Shown here in pieces: positions 1 to 8,953 of a stretch of 64,000 nt of DNA. Each line of letters opens with the position of its first letter. Position 1 is the first letter of the stretch. Source of the stretch: Cohnella laeviribosi DSM 21336. Its GTDB lineage: Bacteria > Bacillota > Bacilli > Paenibacillales > Paenibacillaceae. The stretch lies in assembly GCF_000378425.1 (NCBI RefSeq), contig NZ_KB899809.1, positions 131,032-195,031 of the forward strand, in the 5' to 3' direction. Position numbers and translations under genes: made by a program. The notes under the pieces were generated by a model. It worked only from the letters and a program-made list of their open reading frames with translations, was not told the origin of the DNA and did not search any database.

Positions 1-118
1 TGCAGTTGCTAAAATAGCAACTGCTCAGCCCGTTTTCGCGCACGCACACGATGGAAGTGCCTAAATAGCAATTCAATCCGGCATCCGGTCCGGCGCGCCG
101 GTCTCGCGGGGCTGAGGG
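1..118 (-). repeat. Dispersed hairpin repeat, family A, inverted copy
   Basis: Read on the minus strand this stretch matches the 112-bp unit found three times in tandem at 37.4-37.75 kb. It has the same order of parts: a CCGGATGCCGG block, an AATTGCTATT block, a CGCGAAAAC block, and a terminal hairpin (GCAGTTGCTA, 3-4 base loop, TAGCAACTGC). The copy is cut by the window start, so its true outer end is unknown. It lies beyond the end of the Mrp operon. Confidence 0.75.
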
Positions 119-147
119 ATCCTCCTCTTCAATGGGACAAACAAAAA

Positions 148-179
148 GAAGCCAATTCCTCATAAATGGAAGTGGCTTC
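148..179 (-). terminator. Candidate terminator beyond the Mrp operon
   Basis: On the minus strand a GAAGCCACTTCC arm, an 8-base loop and a GGAATTGGCTTC arm (one mismatch) are followed by TTTTTGTTTG. This fits a Rho-independent terminator about 300 bases past mrpG. A 77-codon open frame overlapping it on the same strand looks fortuitous. Confidence 0.6.
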
Positions 180-476
180 CGAGGCACATTCAATATTCCA
201 TGGACCAACGCTATCCAGCCAATCGACTAGGAGGAAGCTGATCCGCCAGACTTGCCGAAAGCAAACCTGACGGCCGGGCGGCTTTCGCTTGCCCATCCTC
301 TGCTCAAGGAGGCGGCCAGCGGCCAAACCCGAAATGGGATGGAGCCGACATCCCCTCCGCACGATCCCGATTCGGTTGGTTTAACGGATTCATGCCGCTG
401 ACCGTTTTGCCTCTAAACGTTCTGCCTCTAAACGCCTCTATAGCAGATGATTTGCCTTTTGAAACAGCCTCTGCCC
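180..476. other. Intergenic region without a convincing gene
   Basis: About 300 bases between mrpG and the terminator. The only structure I see is a 15-bp unit present twice in tandem at 405-434 (TTTTGCCTCTAAACG, then the same with TTCTG). Short open frames here have no recognisable start signals or family features. Confidence 0.5.
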
Positions 477-887
477 TCATTTCGATTCCGGTTCATTTGG
501 GGGAGGACGGAGGGTCTGCGTTCCCGTTTGGGTCTCCTCCGTCAAGGCGCTTTGAAGGTCGTCCCGCACGCTTTTGTCCCACAGGGGAACCCCCTGCCGA
601 TAAGCGGCGCGGCCGTTCAAATGCCCGGCGATCGGCGAAGTGACAAACACGAAGGCGATGCCGAGCAGCAGCTTCACGCTCACCTGATCCAGAAAAAACA
701 TAAAGTACAGAAAGACCCCGGCGAGCACGCACAGCACCCCGAGCGTCGCGCTCTTGGTCGCGGCATGCGACCGCAAGTAGACGTCGGGCAGACGGATGAG
801 CCCGAACGCGCTGAGCGCGCAAAACAGGGCCCCGATCAAAATCAGCAGCGCAATCGACAGCTCACCGAGCTTGCTCATCGTCTCCAT
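477..887 (-). CDS. mrpG: Na+/H+ antiporter subunit MrpG
   Basis: Small membrane subunit of the multi-subunit Mrp cation/proton antiporter, which exports Na+ in exchange for protons and supports alkali and salt tolerance. The 136-residue protein has three hydrophobic segments in its first 95 residues and the MrpG-typical LIRLPDVYLRSHAATKSATLG stretch in the first loop. The start is placed at METMSKLG because it overlaps the mrpF end, as in other mrp operons; an upstream start at 923 would only add a non-conserved leader. The C-terminal 35 residues are polar and rich in T, E and P. It is the last gene of a tightly overlapping operon. Confidence 0.92.
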   Translation of the reverse strand: METMSKLGELSIALLILIGALFCALSAFGLIRLPDVYLRSHAATKSATLGVLCVLAGVFLYFMFFLDQVSVKLLLGIAFVFVTSPIAGHLNGRAAYRQGVPLWDKSVRDDLQSALTEETQTGTQTLRPPPNEPESK

Positions 888-1155
888 CTTCCAGGACCAC
901 CCCTCTTTCGATATACCGGGCAAAGGCCGTCGTGCCGATAAACGTCAAAATGCCGATCACCAGAATCGTATCGATATACGCCTGCGTCCGAAAGAGCAGG
1001 CACAGCACCGCGACGACGGCCAGCAGGTTGATGCCGATCGCATCGAGCGAAGCGATGCGGTCGGCCATCGACGGGCCTTTCAGCAAGCGGTACAGGCATC
1101 CGAGAACGGCCAGCGACAAAACGGCCAGGGAAGCCGTCAGCAGATGATCGATCAT
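862..1155 (-). CDS. mrpF: Na+/H+ antiporter subunit MrpF
   Basis: 97-residue membrane subunit of the Mrp antiporter with three predicted transmembrane helices. The family signature GPSMADRIASLDAIG lies after the first helix (residues 28-42), with a conserved Asp that is thought to matter for ion movement. The ATG start shares a 4-base ATGA overlap with the mrpE stop, so translation is probably coupled. The C-terminus overlaps the mrpG start by 26 bases. Confidence 0.93.
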   Translation of the reverse strand: MIDHLLTASLAVLSLAVLGCLYRLLKGPSMADRIASLDAIGINLLAVVAVLCLLFRTQAYIDTILVIGILTFIGTTAFARYIERGVVLEDGDDEQAR

Positions 1156-1631
1156 GGCCGGGTCACCTCCATGATGGCCTTTTCGAACGTCCCCCTGATT
1201 TGCCGCGACAGCTCGTCCGCATCCTGGATATCCATCGCATGGATGTACAGCGTTTGCCCGTCCGGGGACACGTCCAGCGTCAGCGTGCCGGGCGTCAGGC
1301 AGATCAGGCAGGACAGCACGGTCACTTCCCAGTCGGAGGAAAGCTCCGTCTTGTAGGCGAAGATGCCGGGGCGAATGTCCAGCTTCGGGGACAAGACCGC
1401 CCGAACGACGGCGAAGCTCGAGGCGACAAGCTCCCGCGCAAACAGCGCAAGCAACTTGACGACCGCCCACAGCTTGGTCAGATAAAAGCCTCCCGGCCAA
1501 AACCGCCGCAGCGCGAAGAGGATGGCGGCTCCCAGCACGTATCCGGCGATAAAACGGGACGCCGAGCCGTCGTCGTGCAGCAGCATCCATACGAACGCGA
1601 GGATCAAGTTCAGCAATAGTTGCATCGCCAC
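1152..1631 (-). CDS. mrpE: Na+/H+ antiporter subunit MrpE
   Basis: 159-residue Mrp antiporter subunit: an N-terminal pair of membrane helices, then a cytoplasmic domain with the MrpE-typical CLICLTPGTLTLDVSPDG and YIHAMDI motifs. A GTG start at 1631 follows a GGGGAGGTGA ribosome-binding site that overlaps the mrpD stop. An ATG two codons later is possible but poorly spaced. The stop overlaps the mrpF start by four bases. Confidence 0.93.
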   Translation of the reverse strand: MAMQLLLNLILAFVWMLLHDDGSASRFIAGYVLGAAILFALRRFWPGGFYLTKLWAVVKLLALFARELVASSFAVVRAVLSPKLDIRPGIFAYKTELSSDWEVTVLSCLICLTPGTLTLDVSPDGQTLYIHAMDIQDADELSRQIRGTFEKAIMEVTRP

Positions 1632-1637
1632 GGCCGG

Positions 1638-3113
1638 TCACCTCCCCAGTACGGCGCGGATATAGATTTCCGGCTGCATCAGCACTTCGCCGGCTTGCGA
1701 GACGAACGAATAGACCCACTCCGAACCGAGGCCCATGGCGACCATGAGGACAAACAGACCGGCCGCCGCGGCCATTTGTCCGCGCAAACCGGCGATTTCC
1801 CGTTTCGGTCCCCGCTCGATTCCCCAGAACGCATGCCGGAACACCTTGATCAAGGAATACAGCACGGCGAAGCTGGAGGCGAGACCGATGGCGGCAAGTG
1901 CGTAAGCTCCTTCGGCAAAGCCGCTGCGGATGATCATCACCTTGCCGGCAAAGCCGCTGAGCGGCGGAACGCCGACGAGCGCCAGCGCCAGCACGAAGAA
2001 CATCCAGCCGATCAGCGGGTACTGCCGGATCAAACCTCCCATCTCCTGCAGCCGGTCAGTGCCGGCCGCCGCCGCGATCAAGCCCCCGAGCAGAAACAGG
2101 AGCGCTTTGGCGATCATATCGTGCATCAGGTAAAAGACGACGCCGTTTAACGCATCGCTTGTGGCGATCGAGATCCCGAAAGCGATGAAGCCGACCGCGA
2201 TGACGACATTATAGTTGAGAATGCGGCTCATATCTGAATAGGCGACGGCGCCGATGCTGCCCAGGATCATCGTCGCGGCCGCCATCCAACCGATCAGCGA
2301 ATGCGAGATGAGCGGATCGTGGACAAACACGAGCGTGAAGATGCGGATGATCGCGTACAACCCCACCTTGGTGAGCAGCGCGCCGAACACCGCGCGCACG
2401 GCGTACGGCGGCGCCGCGTACGAGCCCGGCAGCCAGTAAAACAGAAACAGCCCGGCCTTCAGCGAAAAGACGATCAGAAACAGCACCGCGATGACGTTCA
2501 GCATGCCTCCCTGTCCGGCTTCGGCCACCCGCTCCGCCAGATGCGCCATGTTCAGAGTGCCGACGGCGGCGTACAAATAGGCGACGGCGGCGACGAACAA
2601 CGTCGACGAGACGATATTGATCAGCAAATATTTCAGCGATTCCCGCAGTTGGCGCTTCGTTCCGCCCAGCGCGATCAAGGCGTACGAAGCGATCAGCAGC
2701 ACCTCGAAGCATACGAACAGGTTGAAGATATCCCCGGTCAGAAACGAGCCGTACACGCCGGAGAGCAGAAACTGAAAAGACGGATAAAAATAGTTTCGTT
2801 CCCGGCTCTCGCCGATGCTGCGAAACGCGTACACGAGGCAGGCCAGGCCCGCAACCGCCGTCGTCAGCACGAGCAGCGCGGCGAGCATGTCCGCGACGAA
2901 CACGATGCCGTAAGGCGGAGCCCAGCCGCCCATATGCAGCGTTTGGATACCCCGTTCCCGGACCTGGTGCACGATCAGGCAGCAGACGGCGAGATTGGCC
3001 AGCGCGCCGGCGGCGCTGACGAGGCGCTGCGCCGCGATTTTTTCTTTCAGAAAGATGAGCGCGACAGCCGTGCAGAGGGGAATGAGCAGCGGCAAGACAA
3101 GCAGATTATTCAT
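1638..3113 (-). CDS. mrpD: Na+/H+ antiporter subunit MrpD (NuoL/M/N-like)
   Basis: About 490-residue polytopic protein of the complex-I antiporter-like family (NuoN/MrpD type), one of the two large proton/cation-translocating subunits of Mrp. Roughly 14 hydrophobic helices are visible. Family marks include LYAAVGTLNMAHLAERV, the KAGLFLFYWLPGSYAAPP loop with a conserved Lys, and the VGVPPLSGFAGKVM segment. The ATG at 3113 sits six bases after a GGGGGG ribosome-binding site inside the last codons of mrpC, and is preferred to the open-frame start at 3140. Confidence 0.95.
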   Translation of the reverse strand: MNNLLVLPLLIPLCTAVALIFLKEKIAAQRLVSAAGALANLAVCCLIVHQVRERGIQTLHMGGWAPPYGIVFVADMLAALLVLTTAVAGLACLVYAFRSIGESRERNYFYPSFQFLLSGVYGSFLTGDIFNLFVCFEVLLIASYALIALGGTKRQLRESLKYLLINIVSSTLFVAAVAYLYAAVGTLNMAHLAERVAEAGQGGMLNVIAVLFLIVFSLKAGLFLFYWLPGSYAAPPYAVRAVFGALLTKVGLYAIIRIFTLVFVHDPLISHSLIGWMAAATMILGSIGAVAYSDMSRILNYNVVIAVGFIAFGISIATSDALNGVVFYLMHDMIAKALLFLLGGLIAAAAGTDRLQEMGGLIRQYPLIGWMFFVLALALVGVPPLSGFAGKVMIIRSGFAEGAYALAAIGLASSFAVLYSLIKVFRHAFWGIERGPKREIAGLRGQMAAAAGLFVLMVAMGLGSEWVYSFVSQAGEVLMQPEIYIRAVLGR

Positions 3114-3444
3114 CCTCATCCCCCCTGAGCTCTTCCACATCGTCGGTGCCGAGCGTCTGATAAGCCCTGTAGGCCAGCACGAAAAAGAACGCCGTCACCC
3201 CGAAGCTGATGACGATCGAGGTCAAAATCAGCGCCTGCGGCAGCGGATCGACAACCGCCTTCGCCTTTTCCCCTAGCAGCGGCGCCGCGCCCGTCTTGAG
3301 CCCGGCCATCGTCATCAGCAGCAGATGCACGCTGTGAGTCAAAAGCGAAGTGCCCAATATGATTCTCAGCAAGCTTTTGGACAAAATCAAATAAACGCCG
3401 ACGGCGAACAAAATACCGATGCACAGCGACATCAACCCTTCCAT
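3106..3444 (-). CDS. mrpC: Na+/H+ antiporter subunit MrpC (NuoK-like)
   Basis: 112-residue subunit homologous to NuoK of respiratory complex I, with three transmembrane helices. The segment LLRIILGTSLLTHSVHLLLM and the DPLPQALILTSIVISFG loop are characteristic of MrpC/MnhC. It starts two bases after the mrpAB stop and ends eight bases inside mrpD, so the genes are surely co-translated. The acidic C-terminus (DDVEELRGDEDE) is unremarkable. Confidence 0.95.
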   Translation of the reverse strand: MEGLMSLCIGILFAVGVYLILSKSLLRIILGTSLLTHSVHLLLMTMAGLKTGAAPLLGEKAKAVVDPLPQALILTSIVISFGVTAFFFVLAYRAYQTLGTDDVEELRGDEDE

Positions 3445-3446
3445 GC

Positions 3447-6326
3447 TCAGCTATCCCTCCCTATCGTAAGCAGAATCGTCATCGCTACGCCGACAACGGA
3501 CAGATAGACGCCGAGGTCGAACAGCACCGCCGTAGCGAGTTCCGTATCTCCCAGAATCGGCAGGTGAAAATGGCCGAACGCATGGCTTAGAAACGGCGCT
3601 CCGAACGCGAAGGAGCCGATGCCGGTCAGAAAGGCGACGGCCAGCCCGGCCGCCGTCAGCTTGCGGAAATCGACCGGGACGATGCCGCGGAACGCGCTTG
3701 TGCCGAAAGCGATCGCCAGCAGCAGAAGCGCGGACGCGGTCATCAGCGCGCCGATAAATCCGCCGCCGGGATGGTTGTGGCCGGCAAAAAACAAATAGAG
3801 CGCAAACGTGATCATGATGAACACGACGGCGCGGGAAATCGTCTTCAGCAGTACATCGTTGCTTCTGGCAAGCGTTCCGCCAACCCTTTCCCCGTTCGTC
3901 CGCTTCGCTTCCGCCGGCTTCCGCGGGAGCGGGGGGTCGAGCCTCAGCTTGACGAGCGCGTAAATGCCGAGCGAGGCGATGCCCAGCACGGTGATTTCCA
4001 GCATCGTATCGAAGCCCCTGAAGTCGACCAGAATGACGTTGACGATATTTTTGCCCCCCGCAAGCCGGTAGCTCTCCTCCACGTAATAATGCGAGATCGA
4101 CTCGAACGCGCCGCCGCTGCTCGCTCCGAGCGCGATAAGCGTGACGATCGCCCCCGCGCCGGCCGCGACGAGAAAATTGAACAGCTTGAAGCGCGGCCGG
4201 GCCGTTTCCTTTTTCCACTTCGGAAGATGATAGAAGCAAAGCAGAAACAGCGCGACCGAAACCGTTTCGACAATGATTTGCGTGAGCGCAAGGTCCGGAG
4301 CCCGGAACAAGATAAAAAACAGGGTGACCATATAGCCGACCGCGCCGGTCAAAATAATCGCCGTCAGCCGCGAATTCGCAAACGGAACCGCGACCGCCGC
4401 CGCCGTCATGAACAGAGCGGCCGCCGCCTCGTAGAACGAGACGGGAGCATAGCGGGACGTATCGAAGCGAATGCCGTTGGACAGCAGCAACGCCGCTCCG
4501 AGCGCCACGCCAAAGAAAACGAAAATATAAATCAAATAATGACGGACGGAACCCGTCATATAGCGGGCGGTCAGCCGATAGGCGAATGTCTCCGCCGCGC
4601 CGAGCCCCCCGTCGTACAGGCGGTTCAGCCACAAGCCGCCCGTCTTCGGGCGCTGCAGCACGTTCAGGCGGCCGTACAGCTTGTACAGCGCCGCTCCCGC
4701 AAGGACAACGCCGATCGTCATGAAGACTTCCGGCGTCCATCCGTGCCAGAGACGGATCGACACGTGAAAGCGTTCGCCTTGCGCTAGCAGATCCGGAAGA
4801 ATCGCCGCCATCGCCGGCTCCAGCAGCGAGTAGGTTAGCAGGTTCGGAAACAGGCCGAACACGACGGCGCAGGAAGCCAGCACGACCGGAGGAATCAGCA
4901 TCCCGAGCGGCGCTTCGTGCGGCTTTCGCCCCAGCTTGTCGGACTGCAGCTTGCCCGCAAACGTCCGCAGCAGCACGATCATGCTGTAAACGAACGTAAA
5001 CACGCTGGCGGCCCAGGCAACCGCGGGGAACACGACGCCCCACGAGCGAAGGCTCCACAGGTCAAGCCGCTGAACGTTCAGCATCGCCGTAAAAAACATT
5101 TCCTTGCTCAAAAATCCGCTAAACGGCGGCAGCCCCGCCATCGAGAACGTTCCGATCAGCGCGACCGTGAACGTGATCGGCATCAGGCGCATAAGACCGC
5201 CCAACCGGCGCAAATCCCGGGTGCCCGTCTCGTGGTCGACAATCCCGACGGCCATAAACAGAGCGCCTTTGAATACGGCGTGGTTGATCAGATGGAAAAC
5301 GGCCGCGGCCGTCGCCTTCGCATACAGCAGCGAATCGCCGGCGCCGGCAAAAAAAGCGGATGCGGAGCCGAGTCCGAGCAAGCTCATGACAAGGCCCAGT
5401 TGGCTGATCGTCGAATAGGCCAGCATCGCTTTCAAGTCCGTCTGCCGAATGGCGGTTGCCGATCCGTAGACAAGCGTCGCCAGACCGAAGCCCGACACGA
5501 TCCAGAACCATTCCGCCTGACCGGCAAAAACGGGACTTAAGCGCGCGACCAGATAGATGCCCGCCTTCACCATCGTGGCCGAGTGCAGATAGGCGCTGAC
5601 CGGCGTCGGCGCTTCCATCGCGTCCGGCAGCCAGATGTGGAACGGGAACTGCGCCGACTTGGTGAACGCGCCCAGCAAAATCAGCAGCATCGCCGGAACG
5701 AACAGCGTTTGGCCGGCAATGTCGTGCGCTTGCGCGATCGTTTCGCGGATGCTGAACGTGCCGGTCATGGCGTAAAGCAGCAGGAAGCCCGCGAACATCG
5801 CCAGCCCCCCGAACACGGTAATGAGCAGCGACTTCTGGGCGCCGTACCGCGATTTGTCCCTTGTATGCCAAAACGCGATAAGCAGAAACGACGAGACGCT
5901 GGTCAATTCCCAGAAGCCGTACAGCACCATCAGGTTGTCGGACAGGACGACGCCGAGCATCGCGCCCATGAACAGCAACAAATAGACGTAAAAATGACGA
6001 AGCGACTCTTTGCTTTTATCCAGATAGAAAATCGAGTACAGGACGACGAGCGTTCCGATGCCGGTGATGAGCAGCGCAAACAGCAGGCCCAGTCCGTCCA
6101 TGCAGGCCGTAAAATCGATGCCGAGCGACGGCATCCATTCGACCGAAGAGCGGAGCGCCTTCCCTTGCGTGATCTCGGGGATGCGCAACAGAAACCAAAC
6201 GAACAGAACGGCCGGCACGGGCAGGACGAGCCAGCCGGTATGCGCGCGGCGCAGCAGCCCGGACAGAAGAGGCGTCAAAACCGCCCAAAGAAAGGGAACG
6301 ATGATCGCAACATGCAGCAAGGACAA
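3447..6326 (-). CDS. mrpA: Na+/H+ antiporter fused subunit MrpA-MrpB
   Basis: 959-residue protein, first gene of the operon. Residues 1 to about 800 are MrpA (NuoL-like, some 20 helices), with LPDAMEAPTPVSAYLHSATMV and the NHAVFKGALFMAVG region. The last 140 residues, beginning at LLKTISRAVVFIMITFALY and including FFAGHNHPGGGFIGALM, are an MrpB domain that is a separate gene in Bacillus subtilis. The operon is therefore A(B)-C-D-E-F-G, the arrangement called group 2. Translation most likely starts at TTG (6326), eight bases after AAGGAGG. No separate mrpB exists nearby, which supports a real fusion. Confidence 0.93.
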   Translation of the reverse strand: MSLLHVAIIVPFLWAVLTPLLSGLLRRAHTGWLVLPVPAVLFVWFLLRIPEITQGKALRSSVEWMPSLGIDFTACMDGLGLLFALLITGIGTLVVLYSIFYLDKSKESLRHFYVYLLLFMGAMLGVVLSDNLMVLYGFWELTSVSSFLLIAFWHTRDKSRYGAQKSLLITVFGGLAMFAGFLLLYAMTGTFSIRETIAQAHDIAGQTLFVPAMLLILLGAFTKSAQFPFHIWLPDAMEAPTPVSAYLHSATMVKAGIYLVARLSPVFAGQAEWFWIVSGFGLATLVYGSATAIRQTDLKAMLAYSTISQLGLVMSLLGLGSASAFFAGAGDSLLYAKATAAAVFHLINHAVFKGALFMAVGIVDHETGTRDLRRLGGLMRLMPITFTVALIGTFSMAGLPPFSGFLSKEMFFTAMLNVQRLDLWSLRSWGVVFPAVAWAASVFTFVYSMIVLLRTFAGKLQSDKLGRKPHEAPLGMLIPPVVLASCAVVFGLFPNLLTYSLLEPAMAAILPDLLAQGERFHVSIRLWHGWTPEVFMTIGVVLAGAALYKLYGRLNVLQRPKTGGLWLNRLYDGGLGAAETFAYRLTARYMTGSVRHYLIYIFVFFGVALGAALLLSNGIRFDTSRYAPVSFYEAAAALFMTAAAVAVPFANSRLTAIILTGAVGYMVTLFFILFRAPDLALTQIIVETVSVALFLLCFYHLPKWKKETARPRFKLFNFLVAAGAGAIVTLIALGASSGGAFESISHYYVEESYRLAGGKNIVNVILVDFRGFDTMLEITVLGIASLGIYALVKLRLDPPLPRKPAEAKRTNGERVGGTLARSNDVLLKTISRAVVFIMITFALYLFFAGHNHPGGGFIGALMTASALLLLAIAFGTSAFRGIVPVDFRKLTAAGLAVAFLTGIGSFAFGAPFLSHAFGHFHLPILGDTELATAVLFDLGVYLSVVGVAMTILLTIGRDS

Positions 6327-6424
6327 ACCGTATCCTCCTTATCCGTCATTCTTCATCCCATTAGTTTAGCCAATTGTCCAACGATAAGCTTCATTCACCG
6401 CCTCACCTGCGCAGGCTCAAAAAA

Positions 6425-6459
6425 TATAAAAGGAACCCGCTGTTGACAGGCTCCTCCTA
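6425..6459 (-). terminator. Candidate terminator upstream of the Mrp operon
   Basis: On the minus strand an AGGAGCC...GGTTCCT hairpin with an inner TGTCAACA is followed by TTTTATATTTTTT. It could stop read-through from the aldehyde dehydrogenase gene into mrpAB. The stem is imperfect. Confidence 0.45.
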
Positions 6460-6598
6460 AAAATCACCATATGATATTGTCTATTAGTATATCTTCTTCA
6501 CGCAAGGTTGTAAAGCAGCAGTCCGGGAAGCGCCTTGCGTATGCGCGAGGCCGCGAATGGGGATCACTTGAACAACAAAAGCCGGGAGTGATCCTCAA

Positions 6599-6817
6599 AT
6601 GCTCAAACGCAAAGCGCTTGTCTGCGTCTGCCTTTTTCTCTTGCTGCTGCTGATCGGCTGGCAGCTGAACGGGCGGATGCAGGAGCGGCCTTCGCCTTCG
6701 ACCGAAGGCTTGTACACGATCCGCTCGGTGCCGCCGAGCCCGGCGCCCGATGGCGGCGAGCCGTTCGGCCCGCGGGAATATGTCCGCATCGTCGGATGGT
6801 CCGCAGACGGCCCGTAA
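6599..6817 (+). CDS. Small membrane-anchored hypothetical protein
   Basis: 72-residue protein I do not recognise. Residues 6-22 form a single strongly hydrophobic helix (LVCVCLFLLLLLIGWQL) after a short basic start, so it is either anchored in the membrane or secreted. The remainder is rich in Pro, Gly and Glu and predicted to be outside the cell. A GGGAGTGA ribosome-binding site lies seven bases before the ATG, which is the main reason for calling it. It is the only plus-strand gene between the divergent aldehyde dehydrogenase and Mrp transcripts. No function can be inferred. Confidence 0.55.
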   Translation: MLKRKALVCVCLFLLLLLIGWQLNGRMQERPSPSTEGLYTIRSVPPSPAPDGGEPFGPREYVRIVGWSADGP

Positions 6818-6928
6818 ACGTCTGCGCCGAAACGGGCGCATCAAGGCGAGCGCGGCCTGCGAACCGCGCCGTGCGGAGGTCTGCGCCCGAAGCCGTCTTC
6901 GGCCGCATGCCGAGCACCGTTCCGCCGA

Positions 6929-8356
6929 TTACAGCTTGATGGAGATCAGCTTCAGCTCCGTCAGCTCTTCGATCGCGTACCGGACGCCCTCCCGGCCGAT
7001 CCCGCTTTCCTTTACGCCGCCGTACGGCATATGGTCGACCCGGAACGTCGGGAAATCGTTGATCATGACCCCGCCCGCTTCGATCCGGTCGGCGGCCTTC
7101 ATCGCGGCGGAAAGATTTTGCGTATAAATTCCCGCCTGCAGACCGTAGCGCGAGTCGTTCACATTGGCGATCGCTTCTTCCAGCGTTGCGAACGGCGCGA
7201 CGCAGACGATCGGCCCGAACACTTCCTGGCAAGAGACGGCCTCGTCCTTCGGCACGCCCGTCAGAACGGTCGGCGCATACACGGTGTCCGAAACCGCGTG
7301 GCCGCCCAGCGCGACGGACGCTCCGCGCGCTTTGGCCGAGGCGACCCAGCGCTCCATCCGCTGCACTTCCTTCGGGTGAATAAGAGCAGATAAATCCGTG
7401 CGCTCGTCCGCCGGATCACCGACGACCAATTTCCCGGCGGCCCGCGTGAACTTGTTCAGAAAGTCCTCGTATTTCGATTCATGCACGTAAATGCGCTGAA
7501 TGGAGATGCAGACCTGCCCGCTGAACCCGAAAGCCCCCTGCACGCACCGGGCGATCAGTTCGTCGGTCAGCGGCGCCGTATCGTCGATAATCAGCGCGGA
7601 ATTCGAGCCGAGCTCGAGGGTTACGCGCTTTAAGCCCGCCTTGCTCCTGAGCGCGATGCCCACCTCCGGGCTGCCCGTAAACGAAACGGCCTTCACGCGC
7701 GGATCGCGCACCAGCATCTCGCCGACGACCGAGCCTTTGCCCGGCACGACGTTCAGCGCTCCCGCAGGCAGGCCCGCCTCCCGAAACAGCTCCGCGACCG
7801 CGAGCGCGGACAGCGGCGTTTGTCCCGCCGGCTTGAGTACGACCGTATTGCCGGCCGCGATGGCCGGGCCGACCTTGTGAGCCACCAGATTAAACGGAAA
7901 GTTGAACGGCGTAATCGCGGCTACGACGCCGAGCGGCTTGCGGACGGTAAAGGCGACGCGCCCTTCGCCGCCGGGCGCCGCGTCGAGCGGAACGGTCTCG
8001 CCGTGAATGCGCCGCGCTTCCTGCGCCGCGAATTTGTACGTCTGGATCGTGCGGTCGATTTCGCCGCGGGCGGTTTTCAGCGGCTTGGCGGCCTCCCGGA
8101 CGAGAAGCCCGGCCAGTTCCTCCTTGCGGGCGGCCATCAGCCCGGCGACCCTCTCGAGGATCGCGCCGCGCTCATGGGCCGGCATCGCGGCCATCTCCCC
8201 AAACGCCCGCTGCGCCGCGGCAATCGCCGCTTCCGTCTCCTCCTCGCCGGCCTGCGCCACTTCCGCGACGGGCTCAAGGGAATACGGCGATTTGACCACC
8301 GCATACTCCCGGGACGGAACCCATTCTCCGCCGATCCACAACTGTTTTTTGAGCAT
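6929..8356 (-). CDS. NAD(P)-dependent aldehyde dehydrogenase
   Basis: 475-residue member of the aldehyde dehydrogenase superfamily, which oxidises aldehydes to acids with NAD(P)+. The active-site set is complete: oxyanion Asn152 in TPFNFPFN, FTGS at 226-229, general base Glu248 in LELGSN, and nucleophile Cys283 in GQVCIS. The GQVCISIQ and ESGIGREGVRYAIEE signatures resemble lactaldehyde / non-phosphorylating glyceraldehyde-3-phosphate dehydrogenase relatives rather than betaine aldehyde dehydrogenases. Substrate is unknown. A GGAAAGAG ribosome-binding site precedes the ATG. It is monocistronic, with no pathway partner beside it. Confidence 0.92.
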   Translation of the reverse strand: MLKKQLWIGGEWVPSREYAVVKSPYSLEPVAEVAQAGEEETEAAIAAAQRAFGEMAAMPAHERGAILERVAGLMAARKEELAGLLVREAAKPLKTARGEIDRTIQTYKFAAQEARRIHGETVPLDAAPGGEGRVAFTVRKPLGVVAAITPFNFPFNLVAHKVGPAIAAGNTVVLKPAGQTPLSALAVAELFREAGLPAGALNVVPGKGSVVGEMLVRDPRVKAVSFTGSPEVGIALRSKAGLKRVTLELGSNSALIIDDTAPLTDELIARCVQGAFGFSGQVCISIQRIYVHESKYEDFLNKFTRAAGKLVVGDPADERTDLSALIHPKEVQRMERWVASAKARGASVALGGHAVSDTVYAPTVLTGVPKDEAVSCQEVFGPIVCVAPFATLEEAIANVNDSRYGLQAGIYTQNLSAAMKAADRIEAGGVMINDFPTFRVDHMPYGGVKESGIGREGVRYAIEELTELKLISIKL

Positions 8357-8493
8357 CTCTTTCCGCCTTCTTTCCCATGATTCATGTTAGGCCGATCGTG
8401 TTAGGCCTACCGCGCACAACGCCAATCGTCATCCGGCGCGGCGGCTCGGGCCGGAACCGACGCGGGCGATCCTGCCCCTTCCCGCCCCTTGAT

Positions 8494-8820
8494 CTAACGC
8501 GGCGCCTCTCTCTCCAACGCTTCGGCTGCTTTCAAGATGGACGAAAGCACTCCGGGGAAGCGCTCCTCCAAATCTTCCGACCTGAGCGACAGGAGATGCT
8601 GCGTGCCCTGTACGCGGACATTCAATACGCCCGCTTCCCGCAGCGTGCGCACATGATGGGACATCGTCGATTTGGCGACCGGCTGCTCGAACGTCCCGCA
8701 AGGGCGTTCTCCGCTCTTGGCGATGTCGAGCACGAGGCGAATGCGGATCGGATCGCTTAGCGCCGCCAGCACGGCCGTCAGATGGATGTCTTCCTTTTTC
8801 GGATGGTACAAAATCTTCAA
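8494..8820 (-). CDS. ArsR-family transcriptional regulator of the adjacent MFS gene
   Basis: 108-residue winged-helix repressor. The recognition helix region VAKSTMSHHVRTLREAGVLNVR (residues about 49-70) is typical of ArsR/GntR-like small HTH proteins controlling efflux pumps. No metal-binding cysteine cluster of the ArsR/CadC type is evident, so it may respond to an organic ligand. A TTG start at 8820 is chosen because a GGAGGAGGT ribosome-binding site lies six bases upstream; the longer open frame reaches back through that site. It is transcribed divergently from the MFS gene, the usual layout for autoregulated efflux. Confidence 0.85.
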   Translation of the reverse strand: MKILYHPKKEDIHLTAVLAALSDPIRIRLVLDIAKSGERPCGTFEQPVAKSTMSHHVRTLREAGVLNVRVQGTQHLLSLRSEDLEERFPGVLSSILKAAEALEREAPR

Positions 8821-8886
8821 CGTTCTACCTCCTCCCGCTCCGGTCTCCTGATTGAATTGTATCATACATCGTGTTATATTTTTAAT

Positions 8887-8911
8887 GTTCGATGATCTTA
8901 GAACTTTCGAA
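8887..8911. promoter_or_regulatory. Candidate operator between arsR and the MFS gene
   Basis: Two nested inverted repeats lie in the divergent intergenic region: GTTC-N10-GAAC (8887-8904) and TTCGA-N14-TCGAA (8888-8911). Their position between the two starts fits an ArsR-family operator. Assignment rests on position and symmetry only. Confidence 0.35.
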
Positions 8912-8953
8912 GGTTTTATTTTCCATCTTTATTCATCTTCAAAGGAGAACGCT

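Noticed and set aside
129-362. 77-codon minus-strand frame past the Mrp operon
   Set aside because: Its end coincides with a terminator hairpin, there is no ribosome-binding site, and the translation resembles no protein family.
3451-5058. 535-codon second minus-strand frame inside mrpAB
   Set aside because: It is rich in Arg, Ala and Gly and lies wholly within the well-supported MrpA-MrpB fusion in another frame.
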